Shown in pieces: positions 21,701-33,639 of a stretch of DNA of 64,000 bases. Position numbers and translations under genes: made by a program. Every line of letters begins with the position of its first letter. Position 1 is the first letter of the stretch. Source of the DNA: Trachythela sp. YZ-2020 (lineage: Eukaryota; Cnidaria; Anthozoa; Malacalcyonacea; Clavulariidae); the NCBI GenBank assembly GCA_016169945.1, contig JADLSH010000061.1:868001-932000 (forward strand), written 5' to 3'. The notes beneath the pieces were generated by a model. It was not told the origin of the DNA and made no database searches. It saw only the letters and a list, made by a program, of their open reading frames with translations.

Positions 21701-22912
21701 CGAGGATGGTATACTTCTAGTCGGTGGTCGTTAACGTAGAGCCAATCTAAACGAGAATCATAAATATTCTGTTATACTTCTTAATACCAGTCATGTAAGC
21801 AAGCTGATTGTCTCAGATTTCCACGAGAAAGTGAAGCATCAAGGTAGAGGTCTAACCCTTAACGAAATAAGATCAAATGGTTACTGGTTTACTCAAGGAA
21901 CAGCGACGGTTTCCAGGTGTATAGCAGATTGTACGGTATCAAGCTTCAAGGAACTACGCAAGAACAAAAGATGGCAGATCTGCCAATCGATCGAGTTGAG
22001 CCTTCACCTCCGTTCACGTATGCAGGATTACTTCGGTCCTTGGATCATCAAAGAAAAAAGGAAAGAATTGAAGAGATATGGTGTCCTCTTTACCTGTTTC
22101 GCATCTAGAGCTGTACACCTAGAGATTTCCCACAGTTTTAGAACAGATTAATTTATTAACGCTATTAGGCGCTTCGTCTGTCGAAGAGGTGGAGTACGAC
22201 ATCTGAGGAGCGATCAAGGGATCGGACGAACTTTGTAGGTGCGAAAGGAGGACTTAAAAATGCTTTATCGGAGCCTGATCATGCGAAGATTAGATCAGAA
22301 ATGCTAAAGAATCATTGTGACTGGATAATATTCAAAATGAATGTCCCAAGTGCCGGTCACATGGGTGGTAGTTGGGAGAGACAGATTCGAACAGTTCGTA
22401 ACGTCCTCTGAGCTATGTTAGATAACTCCGGAGCACAACTTGATGACGAATCCCTAAGAACGCTGTTTTGTGAAGCTGAGGCTATCGTAAATAGTCGTCC
22501 TTTGACCGTTGAATCTATAAACGATTCTGACACATTAACTAATCATTTACTTACAATGAAGTAAACGTTGGCGCCGAGTCCAGCATCTGGTAATGAATTT
22601 TGGTCTCGCTGCCGAAAGGAAATTCTTCAGAGCCTCCAACAGCGGCAGAAATGGGGAAAACCAAAGCGAAACCTTATGGTGTGTCATATTATAATCATCA
22701 AAGATGTGAATCTTCCTCGCAACTGTTGGAAATTCGGTCGCGTATCAAAGGTTTCGCAAGAAGATGATGGATATGTACGAACAGTAGAACTGAGTATTGG
22801 CGAGTCTTCTCTCAACGCCAAGGGGCAGCGGACAACGGTTTCGAGAATCATGGAACGACCAATTCACAAACTGGGTCTTCTAGTAGAGAGTGAAGATAAA
22901 GACCAATGGTAG
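21701..22912 (+). pseudogene. BEL integrase remnant
   Basis: Pieces in order: an HVSKLIVSDFHEKVKHQGRG zinc-binding (H2C2-type) segment, a core segment FTCFASRAVHLEISHSFRTD, then RSDQG, and NVPSAGHMGGSWERQIRTVR, the conserved end of the BEL integrase core. This is followed by NSRPLTVES and the C-terminal domain to 22910 (VNLPRNCWKFGRVSKV). At least five stops or frameshifts interrupt it. Confidence 0.8.
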
Positions 22913-22986
22913 ATTCCCGTCGGGGAACCATACTTATTTGGGACAAACTATATAATATTATAGAACTTTGATATTTTGTTATATTT

Positions 22987-23344
22987 TGAGATTATGACAT
23001 TTCATAAATTTCAGAGGAGCTGCATGCATAATTTGAAATAAATTAAGAACGGACCATAGTTCTAGAAAGCCGCTCAAGAGTAAAGTAAACGCGTGGTCGA
23101 TATTTTTATAAATCCGTACGAAAAGTCATTGTTTTGTGTTGGATATGTAAGTATTGTATTTGTTACTAGCTTAAGATTGATAGATGTATTGTTTATAAGT
23201 GTATTTGTTGTATCTTTCTTTATAGTTTACGTAAATTACAGCAGTTGAAACTTGAAACGACTTGAAATTCGTGTGTCTTGTCTGTCTTCTAAAGGTAATT
23301 TTCAGTGAAACCTAATGCAATCTGGTGGTATATCGTGGTCGCTA
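22987..23344 (+). repeat. BEL 3' LTR
   Basis: Partner of 19050-19411, with frequent substitutions and small indels between the two, implying an old insertion. Confidence 0.8.
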
Positions 23345-23408
23345 CAGTATTCTTTGTTCAAAATACTTCTTTTCAATCTTTCAATCATGGATCACTATGT
23401 CTTGGACA

Positions 23409-23512
23409 AAGAGTTTTGTTTCTAGAAATGGAGTATGCCTCGAAATATTACACCTCTTGAGCACGTTTCTAGAAATAGAGTGTGCCTCAAATATTACACC
23501 CGTCCCCTTGAA
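23409..23512 (-). repeat. Inverted-repeat partner of 16762-16850
   Basis: Reverse complement of the 'gggtgtaatatt-gaggca-actctatttctagaaacg' repeat. It closes the region that contains the Harbinger copies and the BEL element. Confidence 0.65.
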
Positions 23513-23872
23513 TATAAGCATACCATATAAAGCCTAAGCCGAGGTCTTTACTTTCTCCAACTTTATAACTTACTAACTGTTGCAGCTTGTTATATATATA
23601 CAGTAGCTGTACTTTTCCTGTTTGGACAAAGAATACTGCAAGCTCAATGAACACATGAATTTTAACCTGGCAAGCCTGCAAAGAAACTCTCCATACTAGA
23701 GAAGAAACAATCTCGTACCCTGTGGGTAAGAAACTGGAGAGAGGGACGTTGAAAGTTTGTTTGCAGGCTAGGCTGGGTTTTATTTAATTTATTGCATAAA
23801 TTACACAGATTTTATATAACACTATTATTTCGAACGTGCGGTGCCAGGTGTGGGTAGAGTATAGCAAATACG

Positions 23873-23955
23873 GTGGTTGACTGTTGTGTAAAACTACCTG
23901 AAAAATACAATGAGAATTTCGACGTTTCGAGCGAAGGTCCTTCGTCTGGAAGTTA
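23873..23955 (-). repeat. Penelope-type terminal repeat fragment, copy 1
   Basis: Contains 'cgaaggtccttcgtctgg' and 'aatttcgacgtttcgagcg'. A related copy lies at 50391-50475. Read on the minus strand it has the GACGAAGG...TCGAAACGTC layout seen in hammerhead-like motifs at Penelope-like element ends, but CAGACGA replaces the CUGANGA core, so activity is doubtful. Confidence 0.5.
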
Positions 23956-24910
23956 CTAACTTCTTTATTAATAAAATAATTGTTTGCAATAAATTAATTT
24001 AATATACATTGAAATTCTTGCATTTTTTTGTTTATGTATTTCACAATTTTTTAATTAAAGGGGAAGTCAAGTCCGTATGTAAACAAATTGGCAGCATGCA
24101 ATTAATGTATATATAGAATTCCTGGCTCATCACAGATGGCTACAAAGCATTTCCCAAAATATATTTTGGACTTTCATTGACACTCATTGTTGTAATAGAT
24201 ACACAATTTTTATGTACAATATCACCGCACTCGAGTGCTCACAAATAATCTAATTAATTGGTCATGCAAGAGACGAACACTCCTGTGGTTCTCCAGCGCA
24301 TGTAAATTAGACAAAAATTGTATTTCACGTGTAAATAACCTATAAATAGTAACGTCACGGCAACCTCTTACATTATCATATTTATTTACTAAGAAATCCC
24401 AAAGTATTTTTTCCGCCTGTTCATGTCACAATTTAAGAATGATATTGCACAAATGCTACATATTTTTCACCACAATATACTGAGTAAGATGTTTTAACTC
24501 AACACGTTACTAATGAACATTTCACAACATTTCTACAGACTTTATCACTTGGCCTACGCCCATCATCCACAACAAACATAAACTGACATGCTATGTGTAC
24601 CACCTGACAAGCATGCACGCTATTTAATCTACATATTACGTCATTCATTCAGAACAACATAATAAAAACCAGACCACATAAAAACCAATATTCATGCTTG
24701 CCAAAGCACACTCGTGAAAAGCAACTCTATACTATAAAAAGTATATTACAAAGTATATTACTACAATGGCTGGCAGATGCGGTTTACCACGTAACAATTC
24801 ATTCAGTAAGTTTTCCTATAATAGTCTATTTTAGTTTATGTTATTATATTTTATTTTATTATATTGCATTATGTTTCCACATTATTTTGTTCCATAAGAT
24901 CATCCCAACC
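23956..24910. other. Intron sequence without recognisable gene
   Basis: AT-rich with only short frames. The last 400 bp may be the non-coding end of a Penelope-like element because the hammerhead-like motif follows at 24916. Confidence 0.4.
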
Positions 24911-24915
24911 CAAAG

Positions 24916-24956
24916 TCTCTCCTGATTAAGATCATACGATCGAAACGCGTTGAGGG
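24916..24956 (+). ncRNA. Hammerhead-ribozyme-like motif
   Basis: Layout in order: helix I strand TCTCTC; core CTGATTA (24922-24928); helix II AGATC-ATAC-GATC; core GAAA (24942-24945); a minimal palindromic helix III ACGCGT; cleavage triplet GTT ending at 24951; then GAGGG pairing with the helix I strand. The only core departure is T for G at position 8 (CUGAUUA for CUGAUGA). Such minimal hammerheads are known from Penelope-like elements and retrozymes. Folding is seen by eye only. Confidence 0.5.
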
Positions 24957-25139
24957 CCAAACTAAGCGTTAAAACACAATACCACACGACTATTTCCCTT
25001 TCCTAATCTACCCACCATCACATCAGCTGACATTTTTCACAAGCATGGTCGACCCAAGACCCTGTGAGATGTAAGATATAGCTCATATGCCATCACAGCA
25101 TCTTTCATTCTCTAATTATTTTGTTTTTGTATCTGCGAA

Positions 25140-25368
25140 TGCAGATATATTGCCATCGTACGAGTAAGAGTGTGTTAGCTTGTAGCCATTCAGCGGCGAG
25201 TTTATATCAGCCAATCAGCGAGTAGCTTACACCTCGTTTGACCAATCAGTGACAGCTAACTTAAAATGACGTAATTATAATGTTGCTCGCTGATCTCTAT
25301 TTATACTGGATTGATACTGATTCTTTCAAGATGGCGGACTACAGAAGGGCCAGAATTGTAAACATGAG
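25140..25368 (+). promoter_or_regulatory. Possible promoter and first exon of a nested plus-strand gene
   Basis: Two CCAATCAG boxes (about 25212 and 25243) and a weak TATA-like 'tatttata' (25299) precede ATGGCGGACTACAGAAGG (25331) in good context (aagATGG). The open frame reaches a possible donor ATGA|GTAAAT after 12 codons. No downstream exon was found, so this is only a suggestion. Confidence 0.25.
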
Positions 25369-25579
25369 TAAATATTTTCATTTTAAGAAGAAAATTATTC
25401 ATCAAACCAACGATAATTTTCATTTTCTTTATAATTTTGAAAATGACAAGAGTCGAGAGAGCATCTTTAGCAAGTATTGGAAGTGGTTTGATAGCATTTT
25501 ACGCTTTGGAAATGATTCGTCAATTTACACAAAGTATTCACTTGACTTGGCCTGCTGTATACCAATTAATGTCATTTGA

Positions 25580-27243
25580 ATCAGGAAACAAGGTATGCCT
25601 TCTTAAATATTGTACGAATATCTTGCGTTATCGAGCTTCTATTTCGACAAAGTCCACTCATAAAAGTGTTAAAATAATGCAATATTTATTCTCAACACTA
25701 TTTGGGTCAAATCGAATTGTCATTTCGATAGTCAACATCACCTTATTCTTTTGATATTTGATTGGTATGAAGATATAAGCACAGTTTGGCATTTCTTTCC
25801 TAAACTGCTGTGACTAGGGGGAATAAATGATTTGATGGTATGTAATGTTTATGAGTGGTGTGTAAATAGTGCTGTTATATACAACCTATATTCTAAGGTA
25901 TAAAATATTAAAATCTTAAGTTTTAAAATCAATTGTTTTAAACATTGCTCCGATGGGCTATAGGCTCTCATTCCCTTTGTGCACAGTTATTTTTACTCCT
26001 TAACGTCCACTGCCTTGCGCCGTAATTACAATCGGTTGTTTCAAATGTAAATATCGCCAGACGTGTTTATTCTCTGGCAACAGGACACGCGTCATTCGAT
26101 AGCTTATGACTTCCTCTTTAAAATTATATTTAGTTTGTCCCGGTTCATATTACATATCCAAATTAATTTGCATACATGTTCATAAATTATCTAAAAATTT
26201 TACAATTATTGTTGAAATAAACCTGAATTGCCAGAACAGGATTTAGAATTTTCGAGAAAATGTTAGCAAATGTTGGACCAAAATTGTAGCTCATATAAAA
26301 AGGAATATTATTGGAAAGTTTCATTGCATTTGAAGAAGTAGAAGTATTTTATTTTATTTTTTGAAAGTCGCATGCAAAATGCCGAGATCGTTGAAATTTG
26401 ATTCCCGCACGCGGAAATTAATTACGAAATGCCATATAAGGTCAGTGTTGATTGCTATAAACCAATGAAAATCCGCCATCTAGGCAATTACATCACGCGG
26501 AATCGATTGCCGGTACTTTCAATACGCTAGGATGCAAAGCCGCGGAGATTTAGCTTCCGAAGTTGCCCGAGCGTGCGCCGACAAAACCGGGATTTCGCAA
26601 TTAGACGGGATTTTCACGAGAAAAGTCGAGAATTGTCATAAAATGGCTAGTTTATTTAGTATGGATATTTAAATACATCCTTTCGAACAGGATTTTCAAG
26701 AGCTATCCAATGGTCACACTTAGGAGTTTGTAGCGTGTAAACCAAAGGTAGGAAAGCGAAATGAATATATAATTAGTTTGTATTATTGTTAATTTGTAAA
26801 CAATACAAAGTTCAGAGGTGTTTGAAAGGGGCTAAATTGGCCGCGTAGCATTGTAAACAAACACAATTTACTTCTCTAAAGACATCGTAAAACGCTGAAT
26901 CGAACGGTGGTATTTTCATCTACATAGCATGCACTGAACCGAAGATATGAAAACTGCAAAAGTAAGACGATATCGTCTTACTTTAGTCAGCACCAATCAG
27001 CACCAGACGATAAGGAGATATTATAATAATTATTTTTTCTGGTTTATTCGTCTGAGGTATTCTTTTATTACACACTCAGCATGAATCATCTTTGATCTTG
27101 GTGCTTTCACTCGATATAGGCATGGAATTTCAAGGCCGTTATTTCTTAAAATATTACATTTGCATTTATCGTTTTATATAATACGGATGGGGCAATTCCC
27201 GTACCCAGATCCCATGCACGCAAGTCTGGGTCCGAGAGTCGGG
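25580..27243. other. Intron sequence without recognisable gene
   Basis: No coding region is supported. A 23-bp palindrome (agtaagacgat/atcgtcttact) lies at about 26961-26984. Confidence 0.45.
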
Positions 27244-27841
27244 TGCGCCTATAAGCAAAATTGTTTATAATATAACATTTATAGTACGCGCGTGCTGATT
27301 GGTCGAGAAGCGTGTTTCTATAACGTAACTGTATAGAAACACGGAAATTTTCCCGCCAAAATTTAAAATCATAAAAAAAACAAATTTAATGCGAATTATA
27401 AAACTTTGAATACTATTTAAGAACAATTTTAATGCTTTTACACATTTTTGACTGTTAATTTTTAAACAGAGTTGTTTTCTTGCAGCGAAATTGACGAGCA
27501 AAGGTCAGCATGCGGACGTAATGAGAATTTGTAAATTAATCGAGTTTAAAAAATGTCTTTTGAGTTATATTATAAAAGAAATAGAAAACATTTTTTCCTT
27601 TGTTTCTATACACTTATAGAAACACGCGTGGGAGTTTGGGAGAACGAGAAATAATCAGTGGGAAAACGAGCCCGTAGGGCGAGTTTTTCCACGTTATTTC
27701 GAGTTCTCCCAAACTCCCACAAGTGTTTCTATAAGTGTATAGAAACACGGAAAATGTTTTCTATTTCCTAAATAGAGGCATGTCAATTTTTACTCCAAAT
27801 GTTTTCCAAAATTGAAGAAAATTCGCTTATAGGCGGTGCGC
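27244..27841. mobile_element. Non-autonomous DNA element with terminal inverted repeats
   Basis: The ends are GCGCCTATAAGCAAAAT-like and its reverse complement (cttataggcggtgcgc). Inside is a second palindrome at about 27590-27755 built from 'tttctata-acttatagaaacacg', 'gggagtttgggagaac' and their reverse complements. No transposase. Nested hairpins of this kind are typical of MITEs. Confidence 0.65.
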
Positions 27842-28621
27842 TTACATCATTAAACAATTAGGCGAACACGCATGAGCAGATACATGTACGTTTTGCGTAC
27901 CTATTTTTTTCCTTGTTTACAATCAGTTATCACATATTTCACTCCTATATGTTTTTTTGTTTTAATACATATGTATAAATAGTTTACATTAAAGTATACG
28001 AAACGACTATTACGCTGCCTAGTCTAAAAATTTTACTTATACAGTAAGTTCACGGCAGGGTCTATTTCTCAGACCCTGTGAGCAATGAAAACCTTATAAA
28101 TCACTTTCTGTATCATATACGTGCAGAAATAATATACCACTAATTCCAATGTAGGTTGAACAAGACCTATATTAGCTACTGGTGAATCGTATCTGATCTA
28201 GTTTATATATTTCACAGCATTGCCAGTTTTTCGGACCCTGTGAATAAACTATATATACACCAAACAAACCACACCTACACATGCAGGATCTCCCAACAAT
28301 ACACAATCTAAAAGACCTGTTATTTTAATCTGTATGATATACAGTGCAGGCTATTCACATACTTTTTAGACTTTCTACAGTACGGTCTAGTTTTCAGACC
28401 CTCATGATTGTTTAAAAACCATTTATACCACAAATTATATAATATCGTACATATACATGCATACACAATTACATAAAGACATAGCATACCAATTATTTAA
28501 CGCCAGTGGAGGTTCTATTACCTATTCTTATAATAAAATTCGACCCTCTTTTCATCCGAAATATTTACTGTTTTGTCTTGGAACTTCGAGTTGATCCGCT
28601 GCATGGATAGTTGATATATAG
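27842..28621. other. Intron sequence without recognisable gene
   Basis: AT-rich. 'cagaccctgtgag'-like phrases recur four times at about 150-bp spacing (28070, 28230, 28400 region), suggesting an old diverged tandem repeat. Confidence 0.4.
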
Positions 28622-28773
28622 ATTACTTCATGATTGGTGAGTGCGTACGATTTTTATTTACGAGTTGTGAAGGTCGCTAAACAAACGAGTGAGCGCAGCG
28701 AACGAGTGCGTTTAGCGATCCTTCACAACGAATAAATAATAAAAATCGTACAAACGAACCAACCATGAAGTAA
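28622..28773. mobile_element. Palindromic MITE
   Basis: The left arm 'attacttcatgattgg...gtacgatttttattta' and 'ttgtgaaggtcgctaaac' returns inverted on the right ('gtttagcgatccttcacaac' ... 'ccatgaagtaat'). The centre is 'cgagtgagcgcagcgaacgagtg'. Confidence 0.7.
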
Positions 28774-28778
28774 TTTGT

Positions 28779-29232
28779 TTATTATATAAGTATAGAGATA
28801 AATATGTGACACTGGCAGACTCTCAGCGAACAACACAATCAAGCGAAGTTTTTCTAGCCTCAAAAACACATTTCTTACCGCTTATTTCTTCATGTTCTTG
28901 CTGAAATTCCACTCAAAGATGTTTATCTTAAGTATTTTTTGCCTTAAGTGTTTCCTTTGATGGTAATATAATCGCTTTAGTAGCGAAAAACGCAATAAAA
29001 CTCTCACTTCGGTGATTTCGCTAAAACCCGGCGCCATGTTTACAATTTTGAGCGCGAAAACACTAGCCAATCAAAACGTTGAGACGATAATTCACCACAT
29101 GTGAGAAAAATCGTCCGACCAATCAAAACGCTGAGATGATAAATTTCACATGTGAAAAATATCGTCCGCCGTGAGGATACGATTTTTATTTCACCTTTCT
29201 ACTGCACGGAAATCTCTATACTTATATAATAA
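28779..29232. mobile_element. MITE with 20-bp terminal inverted repeats
   Basis: The ends TTATTATATAAGTATAGAGAT (28779-28799) and the exact reverse complement at 29213-29232 bound a 454-bp non-coding unit. Internally 'ccaatcaaaacg-tgagacgata' is tandemly repeated (about 29070-29150). Confidence 0.7.
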
Positions 29233-29328
29233 TTAAACTACCTCCGGACAGCGCATAAATTTATCCGACGGATAGTATTTTTTCCATTGGGTAACACTAT
29301 CAAAGGTTCGTACAACGATATATCCGCC

Positions 29329-29484
29329 TGGGGCCAGTTGTATGCAATTCGTAGCTACTGATTAACTACCCTTTTTAAAGTAAAATTGTAGTTAAGTCCA
29401 AAATATGCGATTCTGATTGGTTAACTTTCGCAATAACTATAGTTAACTTTAACTACTTCTTTATACAGCCTGCCCCTGGCCCCT
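29329..29484. mobile_element. MITE, family B, copy 1
   Basis: The ends are 'ctggggccagttgtat' and its diverged reverse complement 'tatacagcctgcccctgg'. The inside is rich in 'gttaact/agttaac'. It lies about 40 bp past the donor of the large exon. A related copy starts at 44256. Confidence 0.55.
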
Positions 29485-29524
29485 GAGAAACATCAATATT
29501 TGCATAATTGTAAATTTTGGGTAC

Positions 29525-30634
29525 CTTAAGATCAATTCCTCAGATAACAACTGGTGGGCGTTCTTTTCTGTGAGCATATCTGTACAAACTTTAACAGCAA
29601 CTTCTATTTGTTTTTCCTCGGTTATTTTCAAGCTGCCTTTGTAGACATCTGCAAATGCACCTCTGCCAATTGTATCGACACTCCAATTTAAATCCGCGCT
29701 ATTAATGCCGCTTGCAACAACTTCTTTAATGGTGAAAATAGACAACTCTCCTCTGATATCGAAACAATCAGTGTTTATAGGAGCATGATGTTCAGCGAGG
29801 TTAACCAGCGAAACACTTCGTCCCAAAATGTTAAGAAGTAAGTACATGTCCGCGTCAATCAGTTTCGAAAAATTGGATTTCATCTCCATCAAATTTATTT
29901 CTACTTGTTTAAACTTTGGTGCGATAAATTGGCGCATACCATCTTCATTTAAATGATCTTTAAGGAATTCGAGAGATTTCTGACGAATGTAGCCCTCTTT
30001 GGTTTTGACAAACAACCGCTTTTCCCTAACCTTCTTAACAAATTTCGTTATCCCAATCACACCCAGGACAGGAAGACTGAGAATACCACCAACAACTGCA
30101 AGAGGCGCCCAAATTGGACTTGTTATACCGATAGCGACTTTTTGACCAATGGTGAATCCGTCATCGGGTACTTTTTTTCCGACCTGCATGTCTTCCTCGA
30201 CTGCTCTTATTTGAAACTCAAGGCGGGCGCTGTACTTTTTCAATCGTTTCATCAGTGATTCAAGTGCACCTTTAATAACCCGGTTCTCCGCCTCCCATTC
30301 TTCTATCTTTTTCTCAAATCTTTTATTTATCATTCTCTGGATTTTCATTTCCGTTTCCTCTGTAAGCTCTTGCGATTCTGGATATTCGTTAGTGCTACAG
30401 GTGGTAAATATGAAAGCATCTGGTTTAAAATGCTCCACAAAATGCTCAATAGCTTTCTTCGTTTTAGCTTCAAGCTTGTTTTCTAGCTTGCCGATATACT
30501 CTTCATATTTCAATTTGATTAATTCCAACGCAAGTTTTGCTCCGACCAAATTTTCGATAGGATTATCCATCTGTTCATTTCGTATGACCATAGTTGTGTG
30601 AAAATGTGTTCGCTCAAGAATAGAATCCAACCAC
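29525..30634 (-). CDS. DSTYK-like GTPase-kinase gene, exon 5 of 6 seen: helical region, hydrophobic segment and kinase N-lobe
   Basis: 1110-bp exon, residues 323-692 of the visible product. The first 165 residues are charged and helical (KLKYEEYIGKLENKLEAKTK; KRFEKKIEEWEAENRVIKGA), like the stalk of dynamin-type proteins. Residues about 489-520 form a hydrophobic stretch with a central Pro/Gly turn (APLAVVGGILSLPVLGVIGI), a candidate membrane-inserting hairpin. The kinase N-lobe begins near residue 640, with the glycine loop GRGAFADVYKG (about 646-656) and the ATP-anchoring Lys in VAVKV (671), then the alpha-C Glu in LLSEELILR. Acceptor TTTGTTTAG precedes 30634 and donor AAG|GTACCC follows 29525. 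Phases are 2 in and 2 out, matching the neighbouring exons. The start of the kinase close to residue 650 resembles human DSTYK as I remember it. Confidence 0.88.
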
Positions 30635-33600
30635 CTAAACAAAAAAGTACAATATATACATGTCAAGAACATCTAGATTTATAATCAAGAGTGGGGTTTT
30701 TGTGTATCAAACCGAGGTCTTGCCGTATACAGTGTGTTCTCCAGGTTTCCTTTGCTATGTTGAATATTAGCAGACAAGTGCCTGTATTCCACAACTGCTC
30801 TTATCACCCTTTTATGTAATTTGAAAACTCTAAAGAGCGAAAAATCTCTGAGGCTGAGTATGATATCAATAATTATTCAGACCGAGGTCAATGGTATCTG
30901 CCGAAGCGAAGCTGAGTACAGTCACTGTCTTTCTCTGATAAAAATTTGGACATATTCTCTTGTTTGGAAAAGGCAAATTTACCATTTTGTTTTGACATTT
31001 TGTTTCGGTCAAAAAAAAACTATTATCCCACGCTGATGACTTCATTAGCGGAAGTGACGTGAGAACTACCGGATATTGAGAATTATCCGGGGCTTTTTGA
31101 CCAATCAGAGATGAGAATAGAGTTTGAATGTATAATAATCCAGGTTATCTGCCGAAGCGAACAGACTAGAACGCCAAGACTAGAGGTCAGTGAAAAGGAT
31201 ACAAAAGTATATATTTATGTTCACGTGAATAACATACAATATTTCATGCTTGAAATTAATGCAACAAGTGTTAAACTTTACTACTTTGCGTTCTAATTAT
31301 TTACGCTTTGTACTGTCAAATCTAAGCTGTCTGCCTTCTTTGCTTTCGTGTTTTGATTTCGTCTGATCTGGCAGTATTTTTACGCTACTCTCGTTTGCTA
31401 TCCTCTTACGGACATAATATGATCAGCTTCAAATCTACTTCTGTCAAAGCTTGTTACAGCCGTACGTGCTCTTATCGAGTGGATGGCTTGTTGTGATATA
31501 ACTTTTATCTTGTTCCTCAATGTGTTTTCGCCAATGTATGGAAGCAACATACCGTATTTTGACATCATTACACCTCCATTCTCTTTCTCGCCATTCTCCC
31601 TGGACTCTTAATTCATTAACCTATTGTTTTGATCAAAAAGCGCCTGGTACTTGCCCCTGGCATCTATCTTTATTTCAGAGTCGTCCCTATTCCTGAAGCA
31701 AATTCTGTTCCCATAGGCGGCAAAGGAAAGCCTTATCTTAAATTACTTGTTAGTATCGAAATACCATTCTCGTAAATCTCTTTGTGTGTTCATCGCCAAT
31801 GATTGCATTGTTTCTGTATAATCTTTGCTGGTGCTTCTACTTTCAGTTTTACACATTGTCTGTCAAATGCTTCCTTAGTTTCCTTGAATTGGACGTCCTT
31901 TATTATGCCTAGGTTCTTAAGTTCCTTGAAGTATCTAATCAATCCAAATTTAGCTCTTCGAGTACAAACAGCCATTTTGTTTTCTGGTTTCTGCGTAGAA
32001 TGTACTGAATGTTCAATGGCGTTGTGGGGATAAAGTTTTATCTTCAGGCGTAGTTATTCCTCAAATAATGTTTTGCAATGTTCTGTGGTCTTTTTTCTGA
32101 GAACAATCTCGACAATTCATCTTCGTTTAATGAGACAAATCTACTAACGCCATTTTGTTTCGACTTTTACAGCTCGCGATATCAGTTCATCATTTTTTTT
32201 AAAATAATATCAAAATGCCTTAAAGCAACCCTGTGTCCTTCTCAACGCTTACGTTCACCTCTCGTGTTGTCGTTCGCGAAAATTCGCCACTGACGTGTCA
32301 TTATATAATTATGTTGTCGCTGTATCATTTTTGGAAAAAAAACCAGTAATTATATAATTTTTAATGATATATCAACTATTTGGATTGAGACCACAACAAG
32401 ATTTTTACTGTGGCGCCGGCAGGATTGTTTATTGAGAAAGCAAAATACGTTACGTAAGTTGTTTGTGACGACGCATTTCTAGGAGATATCGAGTGCATTC
32501 AACCCGGTAATTGTTTTGAATTTGGGGTCTCTAAAACGGTATTTTTACATTCCCAAATTTTGAAACCAGTTTCGAGCAAAATATATTAGATATATTTCAT
32601 GTTAAATATAATTGTTCTTTTATATTTTTTAAGCTCAAGGACTGATTTCTGGCCTTTTCTTGTGTGATTTCGTAGACAAATTACGTCCAAATTTACTTAA
32701 TTTTGCATACAATTTCAGAGATCAAGTTCGTTCAAATAATTTAAAGTGGATCGATACACTTTTCAAAAATTCAGGTGTGCCACAGGTGTTCATATACTTT
32801 GATCTTTCTACTTTCAAATTATGTTAGTTTTAGTAACACATAATTCGTTGCTATGGCAACATACGCGTCCGAAATTCACTCCAAAATAGCCTATCGCCTC
32901 GTGTAGGAAAAAAAGCACTGTGACCCCCACTTTTTTTCCGACAATTATTTTACTTGCAAGACGGACTAACAATAAGCAAAATATATATTTGAAAAAGGCA
33001 AAAATGTCGTTTTCTTCAATAAAATTTTCTTGGCATCACAGAATTTTTTTTTATTTTTGGTATAATGAAAGATTTTTGCGGTGCAATACAGCATGCAAAA
33101 TTTGAACATAGGTCACCGGATAAAATAATAAGATAGCTTTAGCGCATTGTTTTTCAAAAATGTAATTTTTTAATGACGTCAGCAATTGACATTAAATTGG
33201 TATATTACACGCGCAATGACGCGAGCAACTGCTCACGTCAGATCATTTTGTAAGTTCTTTCGTTAATATTCCCACGCGCTCAAATGGTCACACAGATTTT
33301 TTCATATAGTATGAAGTTATGTTTTCTTGATTCTTGAATAAAGTTTTTGTGATACTATATCGAGCCACCTTAACAACATTTTTGGAGATCGTTTTACTCG
33401 CCAACACCCAACACTCCCCCGCGCTCATTACGTCTGTTAATTAACTTTATTGCTATTGACAAATTTTTGTGCCGTTTCCTCTGGAATAAACAGCAAATTA
33501 AAACAAAAGTTTTTCAAACGTTTTTTTCGTTTTGGTTACTTCTTGAATGTTTCTTTAGCTTATAGCTGTCAAATTGATTTGAAATTTGAAATTTGAATTT

Positions 33601-33639
33601 TGATAAAAACTGATATTGTAACCAAAAACGTTTAAATTG
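30635..33639. other. Intron sequence with one small intact frame
   Basis: No recognised gene. On the minus strand 31975-31790 an ATG-started frame of 61 codons (MAVCTRRAKFGLIRYFKELK...) has a stop and good ATG context, but no family is recognised. About 31420-31740 on the same strand contains another stretch (IRARTAVTSFDRSRFEADHI) interrupted by a stop. These may be remnants of one mobile element. Confidence 0.35.

Larger units (their letters stand above)
19050..23344 (+). mobile_element. Decayed BEL/Pao LTR retrotransposon
   Basis: Direct repeats of about 360 bp (19050-19411 and 22987-23344) frame pieces of gag, protease, RT and integrase in BEL/Pao order. The integrase is followed by the BEL-type C-terminal domain. 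Most of RT and all of RNase H are deleted, and every frame carries stops. LTR termini (TG...CTACA) are placed by alignment of the two repeats; no clean target duplication was seen. The element lies in the same transcriptional direction as the nested LINEs and opposite to the host gene. Confidence 0.88.
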
